Source: Candidatus Parvarchaeota archaeon
GTDB taxonomy: Archaea; Nanobdellota; Nanobdellia; Parvarchaeales; Parvarchaeaceae
Assembly: GCA_027366075.1 (NCBI GenBank)
Contig: DAHXLI010000038.1
Coordinates: 1-6,836, forward strand
Reading direction: 5' to 3'
DNA length: 6,836 nucleotides
Shown: piece after piece, positions 5,219 to 6,836 of the stretch
Layout: every line of letters begins with the position of its first letter
How positions within the stretch are numbered: the first letter of the stretch is position 1
Position numbers and translations under genes: made by a program
Notes under the pieces: model-generated
What the model was told of the DNA's origin: nothing
The model's input: only the letters and a program-made list of their open reading frames with translations
Database searches by the model: none

Positions 5219-5965
5219 ATGATAGAAAAAGAAATAGCGCGCTGGTGGGACGAGGCATCAGAATACTACCAAAAAGAGATAGCTGACGACAAGCTGGACA
5301 CCGTGCACTACGGACCATTCGGATCTACAGAAGAAAAATTACGTCTTTTGGGGAACGTTAAAGGAAAGATCGTGCTCGAACTGGGTTGCGGCGGAGGTCA
5401 GTGCGCAATTTCTCTAACGAAAAAAGGCGCGATTTGCACCGGGATAGATATCTCAGTGAATCAGTTAGAATATGCAGCCAAGCTTGCAAATGAGAATTCT
5501 GTGAAAGTAAAGTTCATAAAAAATTCATTTTCTAATCTAAAAATATTTAGAAGTAATTCTTATGACATCGTAATTTCTGTTCTTGCGCTGCAGCATGCCG
5601 AGGACTTAAGCAAAATTTTTACGGAAGTGAAAAGAATATTGAAGAAAAACGGAATTTTTGTGTTTAGCATCGAGCATCCCTTTTATCTTTTGATAGAGCC
5701 AAACGACATGACGCTATCTGATAGTTATCAAAAGACTGGACTAACAAAAGAAGAAGAGACTTGGCCAGATGGGAGTAAACATAAGTTCTTTATGTACAGA
5801 AGAAAAATAAGCGACATAAGCGATAGTATAATAAACGGCGGGCTAAGACTTGTAAAAATAGTAGAACCTTTTGATCCGCGCGACAAAGTTTGGGGCAAAG
5901 GCTATCGTAGAAAATTAGTTGGGATGATCCCGCCAACGATAATATTCAAGTGCATTAAAACCTGA
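5219..5965 (+). CDS. Class I SAM-dependent methyltransferase, substrate unknown
   Basis: A 248-residue Rossmann-fold methyltransferase of the UbiE/methyltransferase-11 type. SAM-binding motif I is VLELGCGGGQ (52-61), the acidic residue at the end of strand 2 is Asp77 in GIDIS, and a SYDIVISVLALQHAED block (114-129) gives motif IV and the following helix. A KRILKKNGIFVFSIEHPF segment (138-154) is the usual post-core strand. The C-terminal region (155-248) should shape the substrate site and includes WPDG and PFDPRDK; no family known to me fixes the substrate. It has its own promoter, divergent from kae1 and convergent with rps27ae (11 bases between stops). The middle of the gene (5505-5565) is visibly richer in A/T than the neighbours. 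With its inverted position in an otherwise conserved cluster, this suggests later acquisition. Confidence 0.9.
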   Translation: MIEKEIARWWDEASEYYQKEIADDKLDTVHYGPFGSTEEKLRLLGNVKGKIVLELGCGGGQCAISLTKKGAICTGIDISVNQLEYAAKLANENSVKVKFIKNSFSNLKIFRSNSYDIVISVLALQHAEDLSKIFTEVKRILKKNGIFVFSIEHPFYLLIEPNDMTLSDSYQKTGLTKEEETWPDGSKHKFFMYRRKISDISDSIINGGLRLVKIVEPFDPRDKVWGKGYRRKLVGMIPPTIIFKCIKT

Positions 5966-5976
5966 GAGAGGGAGGG

Positions 5977-6156
5977 CTATTTTTTACTTTTGAAAACGGT
6001 GTAACCGCACTTTCCACAGCTTTCTCTATTGCCATGTTCTGCCAAGAAAACGCCAGAACCACATTTTGGACAACTCTTGTTTTTGGCGGTTGCGCCACCT
6101 TTATACAGTTCCCAGACGTTACTTGGTTCCCTTTTCTTCTTTTTGCTTTTCGGCAT
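5977..6156 (-). CDS. rps27ae: 30S ribosomal protein eS31 (S27Ae)
   Basis: This 59-residue zinc-ribbon protein of the 30S subunit head runs from ATG 6156-6154 to TAG 5979-5977. Four zinc ligands are visible: Cys29-x2-Cys32 in SCPKCG and Cys47-x2-Cys50 in SCGKCGYT. The core CGSGVFLAEHGNRESCGKC matches the archaeal S27Ae consensus (CPRCGPGVFLAEHKDRxSCGKCGYTEF), and WELYKGG precedes it as usual. The N-terminus, MPKSKKKKREP, is more basic and longer than in many archaea. It overlaps the last 38 bases of rps24e in another frame. GGTG about 8-11 bases before the ATG, within rps24e, supports the start. It is the last gene of the rpo7-spt4-rps24e-rps27ae operon. Confidence 0.93.
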   Translation of the reverse strand: MPKSKKKKREPSNVWELYKGGATAKNKSCPKCGSGVFLAEHGNRESCGKCGYTVFKSKK

Positions 6157-6430
6157 ATATTACACCATTCTTCTTCAGGATAAATTTTTGCAGCACCTTC
6201 TTGGCGCTTTCTTCATCTTTGTAAACATGTGCGGTTCCGTTTATCTCTCGCGAACCGTATACATTTTTTAAAGTGTAAATTATCAAGAAGCCTTCTGGGA
6301 ATTGCTCGGCTAGTTTCTTTTTGACATCGTCGATTTTTACGGTTTCTTTTGATTCTGTCTTTAAGCTAAAAGTTATCAGCGTCCTGTCGAAGTACTTGTC
6401 GTTCGATTTTGAGATAACTTTTAATTCCAT
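6119..6430 (-). CDS. rps24e: 30S ribosomal protein eS24 (S24e)
   Basis: A 103-residue small-subunit protein of the usual archaeal length (about 98-110). Recognisable family features are the MELKVISKSNDKYFDRTLITFSL opening strands (family MEIKI...NPLLGRREVTF), DDVKKKLAEQF, the YGSREINGTAHVYKDEESAKK block (family FGSRxxxGYAxVYDDEE) and the ILKKNGV end (family ILKRNGL). The tail EKQKEEKGTK is lysine/glutamate rich. The start follows the spt4 stop after one base, so translation is probably coupled. Its 3' end overlaps rps27ae by 38 bases. Confidence 0.93.
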   Translation of the reverse strand: MELKVISKSNDKYFDRTLITFSLKTESKETVKIDDVKKKLAEQFPEGFLIIYTLKNVYGSREINGTAHVYKDEESAKKVLQKFILKKNGVIYAEKQKEEKGTK

Positions 6431-6431
6431 T

Positions 6432-6617
6432 TTAAGCCACTGAAAGTGCGTACTTGCCGGGTTTGGTTATCCCGAGTTTCTTGGCGGTCTCTGATTTTTC
6501 CGGGTTTGATATGACCACCTGTCCTTTCCACTTGAGCGAAAGTTCGTCCCCGCCGCACATCGGACATTTTTTCTCTTCCGTTAGATAACTGCAGACTTTG
6601 CACGCTTTTAATGACAT
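6432..6617 (-). CDS. spt4: Transcription elongation factor Spt4 (RpoE'')
   Basis: Spt4 partners Spt5 (NusG) in the conserved processivity factor that closes over the RNA polymerase cleft. The 61-residue protein has one zinc finger, Cys6-x2-Cys9 (KACKVCSYL) and Cys18-x2-Cys21 (KKCPMCGGDELS), followed by the SLKWKGQVVISNPEKSETAKKLG block and the terminal PGKYALSV, which are near-consensus for archaeal Spt4. It starts five bases after the rpo7 stop, with AGAGGGAA about 10-15 bases upstream inside the end of rpo7 as ribosome site. The rps24e ATG follows its stop after one base. The Spt5 gene is not in this window. Confidence 0.96.
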   Translation of the reverse strand: MSLKACKVCSYLTEEKKCPMCGGDELSLKWKGQVVISNPEKSETAKKLGITKPGKYALSVA

Positions 6618-6622
6618 GATTA

Positions 6623-6836
6623 TTATTCCCTCTTAGGCTTCTCAGCCTTTACCCTTTCCTCTTTTTTCTTGCCGCCCTGCTTTCCCAAGCCGGGCGATCT
6701 CATCGTAAGCCCTATCTTCATCATCCCTCTCGTGCTTATTGCTATAGTGTTCGTCAGTACAGAATCGCCGACTTTCAAAGACGTCTTTGTCTTTCTGCCG
6801 ACCAACGCGTTTCTGGTGAAGTCTACAAAATCGTCC
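6623..6836 (-). CDS. rpo7: RNA polymerase subunit Rpo7 (RpoE'), C-terminal part
   Basis: The frame is open from the right edge (6835), so the N-terminal part is missing. It begins DDFVDFTRNALVGRKTKTSL and runs to TAA 6625-6623. The sequence is the end of the S1/OB domain of Rpo7 (RpoE', Rpb7 homologue): KVGDSV followed by MKIGLTMRSPGLGK, close to the archaeal KIGLTMRQPGLGKL signature. Rpo7 with Rpo4 forms the polymerase stalk that binds exiting RNA. After GLGK the protein ends in a 20-residue basic tail rich in Lys, Glu and Arg. An apparent internal TTG start at 6805 is only a codon within this larger frame. Its place just upstream of spt4 is the classic archaeal order. Confidence 0.92.
   Translation of the reverse strand, partial: DDFVDFTRNALVGRKTKTSLKVGDSVLTNTIAISTRGMMKIGLTMRSPGLGKQGGKKKEERVKAEKPKRE

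Noticed and set aside
5966..5976. Purine-rich GAGAGAGGGAGGG between the convergent genes as a terminator or ribosome site
   Set aside because: It is followed by no plus-strand gene, and while the T run after it might end the methyltransferase transcript, that lies within rps27ae; evidence is too thin to call.
6029..6271. 80-residue plus-strand frame across rps27ae and rps24e
   Set aside because: It lies opposite two clearly recognised ribosomal protein genes and has no recognisable features of its own.
6421..6603. 60-residue minus-strand frame overlapping spt4
   Set aside because: It is a shifted-frame shadow of Spt4, whose zinc finger and PGKYALSV end identify the real frame.

Overview
The window is archaeal. 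It carries an archaeal transcription/translation cluster (Rpo7, Spt4, eS24, eS31), a KEOPS operon (Kae1 and Bud32), archaeal-type uS15 and eS1, a TFS-like zinc ribbon, TATA boxes about 25 bases ahead of starts, and a tRNA-Ala gene with a tiny canonical intron. Very tight packing with overlapping starts and stops, several shortened proteins and a degenerate GTPase suggest a small, streamlined genome, possibly a DPANN lineage such as Micrarchaeota. That placement is inference only.

Layout, left to right. Bases 1-283 (minus strand) hold a TFS-like protein with a single zinc ribbon, followed by the first 11 codons of a probable FAD/NAD(P)-binding oxidoreductase that runs off the left edge. A divergent promoter region (284-382) leads on the plus strand to a multi-pass membrane protein with a lysine-rich, internally repeated tail (383-1480). 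A gene-poor stretch (1481-1956) contains an intron-bearing tRNA-Ala(GGC) at 1687-1771, an imperfect hairpin and one doubtful micro-ORF.

From 5151 down to 1957 on the minus strand lies one compact operon in the order kae1, a TGS protein with a ruined GTPase domain, bud32, rps15, rps3ae (eS1). All four junctions overlap or are separated by one base. The only visible promoter is ahead of kae1. The operon couples the t6A tRNA-modification machinery to two small-subunit ribosomal proteins.

A divergent class I methyltransferase gene (5219-5965, plus) follows, sharing a 67-base promoter spacer with kae1. It is convergent with the end of the second minus-strand operon, rpo7 (partial, right edge), spt4, rps24e, rps27ae (6836 down to 5977). 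In many archaea the rpo7-spt4-S24e-S27ae genes lead straight into kae1-bud32, so the methyltransferase looks like an inverted insertion into a conserved neighbourhood.

The most unusual points are the pseudo-GTPase with an intact N-terminal region and TGS domain inside the KEOPS operon, the 12-base tRNA intron together with C instead of U at tRNA position 55, and the single-ribbon TFS. I found no CRISPR array, insertion sequence or evident phage element.
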